Source: Fen-330 sp050008465
Lineage (GTDB): Bacteria > Acidobacteriota > Terriglobia > Bryobacterales > Bryobacteraceae
NCBI GenBank assembly: GCA_050008465.1
Contig: JBEKMO010000016.1
Span: 1-64,000 of the forward strand
DNA: 64,000 nt
Direction: 5' to 3'
This document shows positions 34,099 through 45,285 of the stretch, piece after piece (position 1 is the first letter of the stretch; each line of letters begins with the position of its first letter). A program made the position numbers and the translations under genes. The notes beneath the pieces were generated by a model. That model did not search any database. It saw nothing but the letters and a program-made list of their open reading frames with translations, and was not told the DNA's origin.

Positions 34099-34919
34099 AT
34101 GACTTTGCTGTCCACACAAACACGTCCGGCCGAGTATTCGGTGATCCAGCTCGCTCTGCCCGGACGGCGGCCCGTCAATTTCGGCGTCTTGCTCTACGAC
34201 CCGGCCACCGGCGAGCTCCACTATCGGCTTCGCGACGACCTGGAGGACTTGTCCGATCCGGAAGACGCCGAGGTTCTCTCGCTTCTGTCCGAGGACCTGT
34301 CGGTCCGGCTCCGCGAGATGGGTGGGCGGCAGGTCCTGGAGTGGCTGGAGGACAGCCTCTCCAACGTGCTGCGGATCGCCGATCGCCGCCCGGTGGCGGT
34401 GCGGGACTTCCGCTTCGCTCTGGAACGGCTGTACAGAGACCAGGTACTGGGGCTGGCTCGCGAGCCTGCCAAAGTCCTTCCGTTCTTGACCCACCTGCCG
34501 GTCTACTCCCTACGGGCGGCGGCCGGCAAGTTCGGAGAAGACATGGACGCCGAGGCCGAGGACTGGGTGGCGGCGCCCGCCGGCCTGCGCCCGGCGCCCG
34601 ACATGTTCGTGGTCCACGTCGCCGGCCACTCGATGGAGCCGGAGATCCCCGATGGCAGCCTGGCGGTGTTCCGCTACCAGCCAGCCGGCTCGCGGCAGGG
34701 CAAGCGCGTGCTGGTGTGGCGGCGCGGCGCTTCCCAGGCCGGCGGCGAATTCACCGTCAAGGTCTACGAGAGCGCGAAGCGCACCACCGAAGAGGGCTGG
34801 GAGCACACCAGAATCCGCTTGAAGCCCCTGAACCCGGAATTCGAAGTCCTCGAACTCGACGACACCACCGAGTACAGAATCCTGGGCGAGTTCGTCTGCG
34901 TCCTGGCGTACGAAGAAAC

Positions 34920-34923
<4 letters not shown>
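34099..34923 (+). CDS. DUF3037-like domain fused to an S24 (LexA/UmuD-type) serine peptidase domain
   Basis: The 274-residue protein has an N-terminal region like DUF3037 (YSVIQLALPGRRPVNFGVLLYDP), then an S24 domain. The putative Ser-Lys dyad is Ser178 (VAGHSMEPEIPDG) and Lys221 (GEFTVKVYES). An Ala-Gly bond of the LexA/UmuD cleavage type occurs at AAAGKFGED (about residues 140-148). No DNA-binding domain is present. S24 proteins self-cleave after DNA damage signals; here the released part would be the DUF3037-like region. Its stop codon shares a CTAG with the convergent aconitase stop. Confidence 0.72.
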
Positions 34924-37541
<2,618 letters not shown>

Positions 37542-37553
37542 TTGACCGCTATT

Positions 37554-37868
37554 CTAACTCACCACCCGAAACACAATATCGGCGATCTTCTCCCAGGGGA
37601 TGTAGTGCGCGTATTCCGCCACGCCCACCGTCTTGTCCACCACCAGGAAATCGGGGTCCGAGACCTCGAAGGAAACCTCCCGTCCGCCCGCCGGCGACAT
37701 TTCGTACCTGTCCAGCGGCGGCATGGGCGGAGGAAAATCTCCAAGATCCGTCAGCACCGAGACGGTGGTCTTACTCCCTCTGACCTTGTAGACCGACGAT
37801 CCCTGCCCGGGGATCAGTTCGACCGGCTCCATCTTCTCTCTAATGATCCTCTCCCAATTGGCTTTCAT
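37554..37868 (-). CDS. Small protein of unknown function upstream of acnA
   Basis: The ATG at 37868 gives 104 residues; a GTG 12 bases earlier is also possible. AGAGG lies 11 bases upstream, and CATAAT (37897-37892 on the minus strand) may be a -10 box. The protein is soluble, with a stretch VYKVRGSKTTVSVLTDLGDF and a C-terminal PWEKIADIVFRVVS. It has no recognised family. It lies 12 bases from acnA. Confidence 0.55.
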   Translation of the reverse strand: MKANWERIIREKMEPVELIPGQGSSVYKVRGSKTTVSVLTDLGDFPPPMPPLDRYEMSPAGGREVSFEVSDPDFLVVDKTVGVAEYAHYIPWEKIADIVFRVVS

Positions 37869-37951
37869 CGCACCCGGCACCTCTGCGCTCCATTATGCGG
37901 CGAGAGAGCCGAGCCGGAGCACGTTTTTTTGGGGGGGTCGGCGGGCCGGAG

Positions 37952-39907
37952 CTACATGTACTCGGGCACTTCGATGCCCAGCACCGCGAGGGTGCGTTCG
38001 AGTTGCAGGCGGAGATAGCCGGTGAGCCACAGCAGGAAGACCTTTTTTTCGCGATTCTCCTCGGCGATGACCGGGTACTCGTGATAGAAGTTGCTGAACG
38101 CCTGGGCGAGCTGGAAGGCGTACTTGGCGACGTGCGCAGGCTCGCCGGAGACGATCGCGCGCTCGAGGGCGGAATCGGCCTTCGAGGCGGCGACCACGAG
38201 CTGCCAGAGACCTTCGGAGCGGAGTTGCCGGCCCATCGCCTCGGGCGTCAGCTCGCGGGCGAAGTCGGGCACCTCCTCACCGCGCTCTTCGAGCTTGCGC
38301 CAGATGTTACGGGCGCGCACCGTGGCGTACTGCACGTACGGGCCGGTCGCGCCCTCGAAGCTCAGCGCCTCCTCGAAATCGAAGGCGATGACGGAGTTTC
38401 GCGTGTACTTCAGCAGGAAGTATCGCAACGCGCCGACGGCGATTTGGGTGGCCATCTCCCGCTGCTTCTCGGGAGGATCCTCGGGATGGCGCGAGGCCAC
38501 TTCCTCAAGCGCCTCCTCGATCAACTTGTCGATGAGGTCGTCGGCTTTCACCCCCAGGCCCTTGCGCCCCGAGACCTCGACGTACGGCCGCTTGCGGTCT
38601 TCTTCGGACAGCGCGATGCCCAGTTCGGCCGAGCAGCGCGGCGACAGCGCCACCATCTCGTAGGAGAAGTGAACGGAACGCTGGGCCTGCTCCTCGAAGC
38701 CGAGCGCCTTAAGGCCGGCCACCACGACGTCCTGCAAGTAGGACTGGCGTGAGTCGATGACGTTGTAGACCCGCGTGCCGCGGCCGAAAGAGGGCTGCGC
38801 CGGTTGCGGCTCGTCCGTGGTGACCCACAACTCGTGCCCGTTCGGGTAAGTCATGAGCGGGCGGTAATGGAAATCCTTGCCCAGGAGGCCGAACTTCCAG
38901 AGCTGGTAGGCGATGTCCTTGCCGACGTAGGTCACCGTGCCGTTGGAGCGGACGATGACCTTGCTGTCCTCGCTCTCGGCGTCGCCGGAATAGGCCGCGC
39001 CGGGCATCACCCAGCAGCCGGCGTTCTTCCCATCGGTTTCCAGGTAAATGGCCTTGCGCTCGCGCAGCAGCTCGAACGCGGTGGCCCAGAACTCGAGGTG
39101 CAGGATCTCGCTTTCGCGCGGCAGCACGTCGTAGACAACGCCTATGCGCCACATGGTCTTCAAGTGACACCGCACAATGGCGTCGGAGATGATGTGCGCC
39201 ATCTCCGCCGCGGCGCCCTCGCCGGCCTCGATGGCGTGCAGCGTTTCCTGGCGCCAGGCGAGCGCGGACGGGTCCTTGTGGTAGTAGGCCGAGATCCGCG
39301 CATAGAGGTCCCAGCAGAGGTAGTCGAACCGCTCATGTTCGCGCGCCAGCCGCGCCACCTCGTCGGGACTCTGGCCCTTCCAACGGTGGAAGCCCACGAC
39401 GACGTCCGCCACCTGCACGCCGGTGTTGTCAATATAGTTCTGCACTTCGACGCGGCGGCCACGAGCCCTCAGCATCCGCACGAACGTATCGCCCAGCACC
39501 GCGTTGCGCAGATGGCCGATATGCGCGGCCTTGTTGGGGTTGATGTTGGTGTGCTCGACGATGATCTTCCCCTCGGGGAGGCCCGCCTGCTCTTCCTCCT
39601 CGACCCCGCCGGCGAGCACAAATGCGCCGTAGCGCGCGCGGTCGAGCCGAATGTTCAGGTAGCCGTTGCCCGCCACTTCCAGCGAGGCCACACCGGGAAT
39701 CGAACCCAGTTCGGCGGCGAGCTCCGCGGCGATCGCCTTGGGCGGCCGTCTCAACTGGCGCGCGAGCTGGAAGGCGACCGGCAGCGCCATTTCGCCGAAT
39801 TCCGGCTGCTTCGGCGATTCGATGGTGACCGGCCCTTCGAATCCGTACCGGCTCCGCAGGTGCGCGGAGACCGAATTCTGGAGGAGCTTCTCGATTGAAT
39901 GAAGCAC
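37952..39907 (-). CDS. argS: Arginyl-tRNA synthetase
   Basis: The 651-residue protein includes the class I motif HTNINPNKAAHIGHLRNAVLGD, the ArgS-type KMSK region VSGRKGLGVKADDLIDKL and the C-terminal DALR anticodon-binding domain (FYHEYPVIAEENREK). The first 110 residues are the additional Add-1 domain of ArgS. It is long compared with the usual 550 to 590 residues because of an insertion in the catalytic part. The downstream gap contains a T7G7 run (37924-37937). The gene starts divergently from a small plus-strand gene. Confidence 0.95.
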   Translation of the reverse strand: MLHSIEKLLQNSVSAHLRSRYGFEGPVTIESPKQPEFGEMALPVAFQLARQLRRPPKAIAAELAAELGSIPGVASLEVAGNGYLNIRLDRARYGAFVLAGGVEEEEQAGLPEGKIIVEHTNINPNKAAHIGHLRNAVLGDTFVRMLRARGRRVEVQNYIDNTGVQVADVVVGFHRWKGQSPDEVARLAREHERFDYLCWDLYARISAYYHKDPSALAWRQETLHAIEAGEGAAAEMAHIISDAIVRCHLKTMWRIGVVYDVLPRESEILHLEFWATAFELLRERKAIYLETDGKNAGCWVMPGAAYSGDAESEDSKVIVRSNGTVTYVGKDIAYQLWKFGLLGKDFHYRPLMTYPNGHELWVTTDEPQPAQPSFGRGTRVYNVIDSRQSYLQDVVVAGLKALGFEEQAQRSVHFSYEMVALSPRCSAELGIALSEEDRKRPYVEVSGRKGLGVKADDLIDKLIEEALEEVASRHPEDPPEKQREMATQIAVGALRYFLLKYTRNSVIAFDFEEALSFEGATGPYVQYATVRARNIWRKLEERGEEVPDFARELTPEAMGRQLRSEGLWQLVVAASKADSALERAIVSGEPAHVAKYAFQLAQAFSNFYHEYPVIAEENREKKVFLLWLTGYLRLQLERTLAVLGIEVPEYM

Positions 39908-40019
39908 GGAGCCTCCAGTATAAACCGGGGACAGCCACCATGTTTCCCTATTTCCCGCAAACCCGTTTCCCCGCTTCTATTGCCGCAAGAAATGTGAGAC
40001 CCTAAGAGAAGCTGGAGCC

Positions 40020-40412
40020 TTGCAGACCATGCTGCCGAATTTCTTAGTGCCGGAGGCAGTGGTCCGAGAAGACGGGGAAGGCCCGGAAATCGGCCTTGGT
40101 TCGTCACAGGGTAAGTTGCTGCTGCTTACCCTTGGGATCACCCGCATCATCGAACAGGAAAGCCTGGATGTTTCCATCTGGGGATCGCCCGACAACCTGA
40201 ACTGGGGCGCCAGGCCACTGGCCTCGTTCCCACAAAAGTTCTATTGCGGCACCTACCAGTTGGTGGTCGACCTCTCGAGCCAGCCGGACGTGCAATACCT
40301 TCGCGCCCGGTACAAGGTCAACCGCTGGGGCCACGGAGCGCCCAAGCCCCTGTTCGGCATCTACCTGTTCGCTCAGCAAACCGAAGCGCGCGCCGTTGCG
40401 AAGACGGCCTGA
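40020..40412 (+). CDS. Small protein of unknown function
   Basis: A TTG at 40020 has GGAG five bases upstream; ATG at 40029 is the alternative. The 130-residue product has a beta-rich core (LLLLTLGITRIIEQESLDVSIWG, NLNWGARPLASFPQKFY, LVVDLSSQPDVQYLRARYKV) which looks like a small galactose-binding or fibronectin-like sandwich. It has no signal peptide. It lies alone, convergent with the kinase gene three bases away. Function unknown. Confidence 0.6.
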   Translation: MQTMLPNFLVPEAVVREDGEGPEIGLGSSQGKLLLLTLGITRIIEQESLDVSIWGSPDNLNWGARPLASFPQKFYCGTYQLVVDLSSQPDVQYLRARYKVNRWGHGAPKPLFGIYLFAQQTEARAVAKTA

Positions 40413-40415
40413 ACC

Positions 40416-43037
40416 CTACTTCACGTCCCGGATCATCACCACGTCGTTGTTGACGGCGCCGCGGCTGAGGGCCAGTTGCTTTCCGTCGCGCGAAAGATCG
40501 AAGAGGAAGATCTGGTCCGTTTGGTAGCCGGTCAGCTTCTTCGGTGCTCCTCCGGCAACCGGCTGCGCCCAGATGTTGGAGACTCCCCCCTCCTCCTTCT
40601 CGTAGAGCAGCGCGCTTCCATCGGCACTCCATCGCACCTGCGTGAGCGGAAGGTCGAAATGCTGGGAGGGCTTCCCGCCCTCGATGGGCCGGATGGCGAT
40701 GTCGTGTCTGCCGCCGCTGATAGAGACCGAGGCGATCCTCTTGCCATCTGGCGAAACGGAGGGATATACGGCCACCTCCTCGCTGAGCCGAACGGGGTTG
40801 CCGCCCTCGATCGGGGCCTTCCAGAGCGTTGGGTTGTCCACGTTCATCACAGAGTAGACAGCCCACTTACCATCCGGCGAACAGTCGGAAAACATCTCCC
40901 CCGACCCGCTGGTCACCTGTCTGAGATTGCCGCCATCGGGGTCCATCCGCCAGACGTGAATGCTGCCCGTGACGCGGAGGGACGTGAACAGGATGGTGCG
41001 TCCATCCGGGCAGGCGCGCGGGAAGAGAGCCGCGCTCCGATCCGAGGTCAACTGCCGGGCGGCGCTCCCATCGGCACCGGTCATCCAGAGCTCAGGACTT
41101 CCGCTGGCGGCCGACGTGAAGACAATCCGGCCATCCGGCGTCCAGGAGACCCCTTCGGCGCCGTCCTGCCGCGCTGCTCCAGAAGTGATCTGCCTGGCTT
41201 CGGCGGGCTGGTCCACGGGCGCGACCCAGAGGTTAGCGACGAGGTCTCTCTGGACCGTGACCACCACGCTGGAGTCGGCCGTCGCGCTGACTCCGGTGTA
41301 ATGGTTCAGATCGTTGGTGATGCGGCGCAACTCGCCTCCGGGATAGGAGAGGTAGTAGATCTGCGCGTTCGTGGCTGGCCGCTCCATCAGCGCCAGGACC
41401 AAGCCCCGGCCGTCGGCGAGCCAGGCGGCCGCCAGCACGGCCAACCACCTCTGCGATGTCAGGGATCGCTCCGGTCCGCCGCCGGCGGGAACCGCGACGA
41501 CGTTCTGATAGTAGCCGCCGGCATCGAAAACGCCCGCCGGGCAGGCGATCAGCTTCCCGTCGGGAGACCACGAGATCCGGCCCCCCGTGAAGAAGGCGGG
41601 GGTCTTCCGCGATGCCACTTTGCGCTCGCCCGAGCCGTCCACATTCGCCACCAGGATGGCGGTCTCCTCAACCTTCCGCCGCATGAAGGCGATCTGGCTG
41701 CCGTCGGGAGAGAACGTAATCGGGCTGTCCACGTCTACAATGACCGTGCGCGGCGTGCCGCCAAGAACGGGCAGTTGGTAAAGCGTGGCCGTGGAAGCGT
41801 CCTTCTCCAGCTTGGTGTAGTACACGAAACTGCCGTCGGGCGAGAAGGTCAGTCCCGGGAAGCTGCCCTGGGTGGCCGGGGCAATTTGCACGTTGCTGCC
41901 GGTGGCCACCTGCCGCATCCACAGGCTCCGCTCGCCGGCGTCCGACATGACGTGGACGACATAGCGGCCGTCCGGGGAGATGGCAGCGGAGGAGGCCTTG
42001 CCGGTCGAGGTCAGCCGGGTGATCTCCATGCGCTGGAAGGGCGGGGCCGGCCGGCTCGCGCGCCACAGATACAGGCTGACCGCCGTGACCGCCACCAGCG
42101 CCGGCGCCAAGATTCGGACAAACCGCCGCCGGGACACCGGCCGGGTCGGCGCGGGCGCCGCGATCACGCCGCTCACGGCCCGGGCGCCGGATTCCGAGTC
42201 GCGTCGCAACCGTTTCAGCGCAGCCCTCAGTTCGGCCGCGGTCTGGCAGCGAACGTCTCGATCCTTTTCGAGCGCATTGGCGATGATCTGCGCGAGCGGC
42301 AGAGGCACGCCAGCGGGCGGCGGCGGCTCCCGGTTGAGAATGGCGTCAAACACGACCGCCGAGGTGACACCCTGGAACGGCGCCACTCCGGTGGCCATCT
42401 CGTACAGCACCACGCCGAAGGAGAACAGGTCGGTGCGCGCGTCTAGCGCCTCGCCGCGGGCCTGCTCCGGCGACATGTAGGCCACGGTGCCCATCGCCGT
42501 GCCCGGCCGGGTCAGTTGAGCTTCCGCGGCCACGACGGTGGCCGCCGCCGAGCCTGGTGGTGGCGCCGCCTCGTGCTTCGCCAGTCCGAAGTCCATGATC
42601 TTGGCCTGCCCGCGCGCGGTCACGAAGATGTTGGCCGGCTTGATGTCGCGGTGCACGATGCCGCGGGAGTGCGCGGCGTCCAGCGCATCGGCGATTTGGA
42701 TGGCCAGCTCCAGCAGTTCTTCCACCTTCAGCGGCTTCGCGGAGATGCGCTCGGAGAGCGTCTGGCCTTCCAGATACTCCATGACCAGAAACGGCTGGCC
42801 GTCGTGTTCCCCTACGTCGTAAAGCGTGCAAATGTTGGCATGGTTCAGAGCGGACGCAGCCCGCGCCTCGCGCTGGAACCGCTCGCGCGCGCCCGGTTCC
42901 CGCACCCATTCCGGCGGTAGGAACTTGAGCGCCACGATGCGGCTGAGCCGCGTGTCTTCCGCCTTGTACACGATCCCCATGCCGCCCGCGCCGAGTTTCT
43001 CGAGGATGCGATAGTGCGAGACGCTGGTCCCAATCAT
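40416..43037 (-). CDS. Membrane Ser/Thr kinase with PD40 (TolB-like) propeller
   Basis: The 873-residue protein has an N-terminal Hanks-type kinase with GAGGMG loop, Lys38 (VALKFL), HRDIKPAN (130-137), DFG (150-152) and GTVAYMSPEQARGE. A membrane helix (ILAPALVAVTAVSLYLW) separates it from an outside PD40 propeller with SPDGRYVVHV, FSPDGSFVYYT and WTPDGRIVFTS blades. This architecture is abundant in Acidobacteriota. The extracellular propeller presumably senses an unknown ligand. The gene starts nine bases after larB stops, so both may be co-transcribed. Confidence 0.92.
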   Translation of the reverse strand: MIGTSVSHYRILEKLGAGGMGIVYKAEDTRLSRIVALKFLPPEWVREPGARERFQREARAASALNHANICTLYDVGEHDGQPFLVMEYLEGQTLSERISAKPLKVEELLELAIQIADALDAAHSRGIVHRDIKPANIFVTARGQAKIMDFGLAKHEAAPPPGSAAATVVAAEAQLTRPGTAMGTVAYMSPEQARGEALDARTDLFSFGVVLYEMATGVAPFQGVTSAVVFDAILNREPPPPAGVPLPLAQIIANALEKDRDVRCQTAAELRAALKRLRRDSESGARAVSGVIAAPAPTRPVSRRRFVRILAPALVAVTAVSLYLWRASRPAPPFQRMEITRLTSTGKASSAAISPDGRYVVHVMSDAGERSLWMRQVATGSNVQIAPATQGSFPGLTFSPDGSFVYYTKLEKDASTATLYQLPVLGGTPRTVIVDVDSPITFSPDGSQIAFMRRKVEETAILVANVDGSGERKVASRKTPAFFTGGRISWSPDGKLIACPAGVFDAGGYYQNVVAVPAGGGPERSLTSQRWLAVLAAAWLADGRGLVLALMERPATNAQIYYLSYPGGELRRITNDLNHYTGVSATADSSVVVTVQRDLVANLWVAPVDQPAEARQITSGAARQDGAEGVSWTPDGRIVFTSAASGSPELWMTGADGSAARQLTSDRSAALFPRACPDGRTILFTSLRVTGSIHVWRMDPDGGNLRQVTSGSGEMFSDCSPDGKWAVYSVMNVDNPTLWKAPIEGGNPVRLSEEVAVYPSVSPDGKRIASVSISGGRHDIAIRPIEGGKPSQHFDLPLTQVRWSADGSALLYEKEEGGVSNIWAQPVAGGAPKKLTGYQTDQIFLFDLSRDGKQLALSRGAVNNDVVMIRDVK

Positions 43038-43046
43038 GAGCGATCT

Positions 43047-43793
43047 CTAAAGCTGGTTGATGATGCTGGCCACGTAACCGGCGCCGAAACCGTTATCGAT
43101 GTTTACCACGGTCACGTTGCTGGCGCAACTGTTGAGCATGCCCAGCAGCGCGGCCAGGCCGTGGAAGCTGGCGCCGTAGCCGACGCTGGTGGGCACCGCG
43201 ATCACGGGGCAGGAAACCAGGCCGCCCACCACGCTAGGAAGCGCGCCCTCCATGCCCGCGCAGACTACCACCACGCGCGCCTGGGTCAGCCGCTCACGGT
43301 TGTTCATCAGGCGGTGGATGCCCGCCACGCCGATATCGAAGATAGTCTCCACTTCGTTGCCCATCACCTCGGCGGTGATCTGCGCCTCCTCGGCCACCGG
43401 GATGTCGCTGGTGCCCGCGGAGACCACCGCAATCCTGCCCTTCCCGCGGATGGCGCGGTCGCGCCAGACCCGCAGCGCGCCCGACAGCGGGAAGTACTCG
43501 GCCTCCGGGACCGTCTGGCGCAGGCGCTCGGCGGTGGCCGCATCGGCCCGCGTGATCAGGATGTTGGGGGATCGCTCGAGCAGGCGCGAGGCGATTTCGG
43601 CCACTTGCTCGGGGGTCTTTCCTTGGGCGAAGACCACTTCCGGCATGCCCTGGCGCAGGGCACGGTGATGGTCGACCTTGGCAAACCCAAGGTCCTCAAA
43701 GGGCAGGTGGCGCATCCGCTCCAGCGCCGCCTCCACGTCCACCGCCCCGGCGCGAACGGCTTCCAGCAGCGCCCGCAATTGTTCCTGGTTCAT
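43047..43793 (-). CDS. larB: Nickel-pincer cofactor biosynthesis protein LarB-like
   Basis: The 248-residue protein starts at ATG 43793, right at the end of repeat element C. It has the AIR-carboxylase-like LarB domain: SAGTSDIPVAEEAQITAEVMG, VETIFDIGVAGIHRLMNN, VVCAGMEGALPSVVGGL, TSVGYGASFHGLAALLGML. LarB carboxylates and cleaves nicotinic acid adenine dinucleotide in NPN cofactor synthesis. LarC and LarE are not near, so either they are elsewhere or the protein has another role. The next gene downstream is the kinase-PD40 gene. Confidence 0.9.
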   Translation of the reverse strand: MNQEQLRALLEAVRAGAVDVEAALERMRHLPFEDLGFAKVDHHRALRQGMPEVVFAQGKTPEQVAEIASRLLERSPNILITRADAATAERLRQTVPEAEYFPLSGALRVWRDRAIRGKGRIAVVSAGTSDIPVAEEAQITAEVMGNEVETIFDIGVAGIHRLMNNRERLTQARVVVVCAGMEGALPSVVGGLVSCPVIAVPTSVGYGASFHGLAALLGMLNSCASNVTVVNIDNGFGAGYVASIINQL

Positions 43794-43798
43794 AGAGA

Positions 43799-43919
43799 AG
43801 CTCGTAGCTCGTAGCCCGTAGCTCGTCGAAGGCGCCCGCTGTGGGCACCACTCACCCAATGTACAGGATTGTCACGGACCGCGGTCGGACGCCCGCGCTC
43901 CGGCTACGAGCTACGAGCT
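43799..43919. repeat. Heptamer-repeat element C between DUF192 gene and larB
   Basis: The left arm has AGCTCGT, AGCTCGT, AGCCCGT, AGCTCGT (43799-43826). The right arm has two inverted copies, ACGAGCT (43906-43912 and 43913-43919), with a partial third before them. A GC-rich core of about 79 bp lies between. Words in the core appear in the same order as in element B when C is read on the minus strand (TCCG, ACCG, CCGT, TGGTGC, AGCGGG, CGCC). The element overlaps the DUF192 stop and ends just before the larB start. Confidence 0.72.
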
Positions 43920-44367
43920 AGAATCTCAGACTATCTCCCACCTTCAGACCGTACTTGGCCGCCATGCCGCCGCCCAACTCCAGTACGTACAATGCCTCGT
44001 AGTTGCCGCCGTAGTTGGGGCACTCGCCGGCCTCGGTCGTGCAGGGCGGAGTATCGGCCGAAATCTCCACGATGCGGCGGTCGCGGTCCATCCAAATGAT
44101 GTCGAGCGGGATGCGGGTCTGGTACATCCAGTATTTGTACTTGCCCAAGGCCGTGTGAAAGAAAAGCATGCCGCGGTCCGGCGCGATGGAGTCGCGGAAC
44201 ATCATGCCCCGGCTCCGGTCGGCGTCTGTGAGCATGCTTTCCGCGCGCACTTGCTTCCCGTTCGGGAAGGTGACCAGCCGAGCCTGGTAGTCCTCGAACG
44301 TCGCCGCTTCGTGGCCGCAGCCCCCGAGCAGGAGGATCAGGCCCGCGGCAGGGAGCATCCGGCGCAT
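43918..44367 (-). CDS. DUF192 family lipoprotein
   Basis: The ATG at 44367 gives 149 residues with a lipobox (LILLLGGCGHE). The DUF192 body is seen as SMLTDADRSRGMMFRDSIAPDRGMLF, YKYWMYQTRIPLDIIWMDRDR and YVLELGGGMAAKYGLKVGD. DUF192 proteins are small periplasmic proteins of unproven function. The C-terminal coding region overlaps the edge of repeat element C. The start faces the mqnP gene. Confidence 0.82.
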   Translation of the reverse strand: MRRMLPAAGLILLLGGCGHEAATFEDYQARLVTFPNGKQVRAESMLTDADRSRGMMFRDSIAPDRGMLFFHTALGKYKYWMYQTRIPLDIIWMDRDRRIVEISADTPPCTTEAGECPNYGGNYEALYVLELGGGMAAKYGLKVGDSLRF

Positions 44368-44375
44368 GCAATAGA

Positions 44376-45284
44376 ATGATAGCAGGCGGCGCAGTGGCAT
44401 CCTTTCTGCAACGGTTCCGGCTGACGCTCGACATGATTAGGTTCGAACACTCGGTCTTCGCGCTGCCGTTCGCCGGAACGGGCGCGCTCCTGGCGTTCCG
44501 GGAATCGCGGTACGCGGCGCCCGAACTGGCCTGGAAGATCCTCTGGATCGTGGTGGCGATGGTGGCGGCGCGGTCGGCGGCGATGGCATTCAACCGTCTG
44601 CTGGACGCCGATCTCGACGCGCGCAATCCCCGCACCCGCTCGCGTCATCTTCCGGCGGGCCTGCTCTCGAGGGCGTTCGCCTGGGCCTTTGTCGCGGCCT
44701 CCACGCTGGTCTTCCTGGTGGCGGCGCGCGCGCTGAACCCGCTGTGCTTCCGCCTGGCGCCGCTGGCGCTCGCGGTGGTGTTCTTCTACTCGTTCACCAA
44801 GCGCTTCACGTCGCTCTCGCACCTGGTGCTGGGCCTGTCGCTGGGGATCGCGCCGGCGGCCGCCTGGATCGCGGTGCGCGGATCGCTCGACCCGCGCATC
44901 CTCTGGCTCACCGCGGCGGTGATGCTGTGGACCGCGGGGTTCGACATCATCTACTCGTGCCAGGACTACCAGTTCGATGTCGAGGAAGGGCTCTTCAGCT
45001 ACCCCAGCCGGTTCGGGATAGCCGGCTCGCTGTGGATCTCGCGCGCGTTTCACGTAACCATGCTGGGCTGCCTGCTGGCTCTGGCGCTCGCCTTCCGGCT
45101 GGGACCGGTGAGCCTGGCCGGCGTGGCCGCGACCGCCGCCTTGCTCGTCTACGAGCACCAATTGGTGAGAGCCGACGACCTGTCGCGAGTCAACGCGGCC
45201 TTCTTCAACGTCAACGGCTGCGTCAGCGTGCTATTCTTTCTGTTTTGGGCCGCTGATATCCTACTCCTCCGCTCTGGGACTTGA
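44376..45284 (+). CDS. mqnP: UbiA-type polyprenyltransferase, probable MqnP
   Basis: The 302-residue protein has about eight hydrophobic segments. The first aspartate motif is NRLLDADLDARNPRTRSRHLPAG; the second is DYQFDVEEGLFS. ATG at 44376 is used, although a GTG at 44394 is also possible and TAGAAT (44372-44377) overlaps the ATG. It lies one base before mqnE, so a menaquinone role (prenylation of the futalosine-pathway naphthoate) is more likely than ubiquinone. Confidence 0.85.
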   Translation: MIAGGAVASFLQRFRLTLDMIRFEHSVFALPFAGTGALLAFRESRYAAPELAWKILWIVVAMVAARSAAMAFNRLLDADLDARNPRTRSRHLPAGLLSRAFAWAFVAASTLVFLVAARALNPLCFRLAPLALAVVFFYSFTKRFTSLSHLVLGLSLGIAPAAAWIAVRGSLDPRILWLTAAVMLWTAGFDIIYSCQDYQFDVEEGLFSYPSRFGIAGSLWISRAFHVTMLGCLLALALAFRLGPVSLAGVAATAALLVYEHQLVRADDLSRVNAAFFNVNGCVSVLFFLFWAADILLLRSGT

Positions 45285-45285
45285 A

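Noticed and set aside
37924..37937. T7G7 run downstream of argS as a slippery or regulatory site
   Set aside because: It lies outside genes and has no partner structure; it may equally be a sequencing-prone homopolymer.
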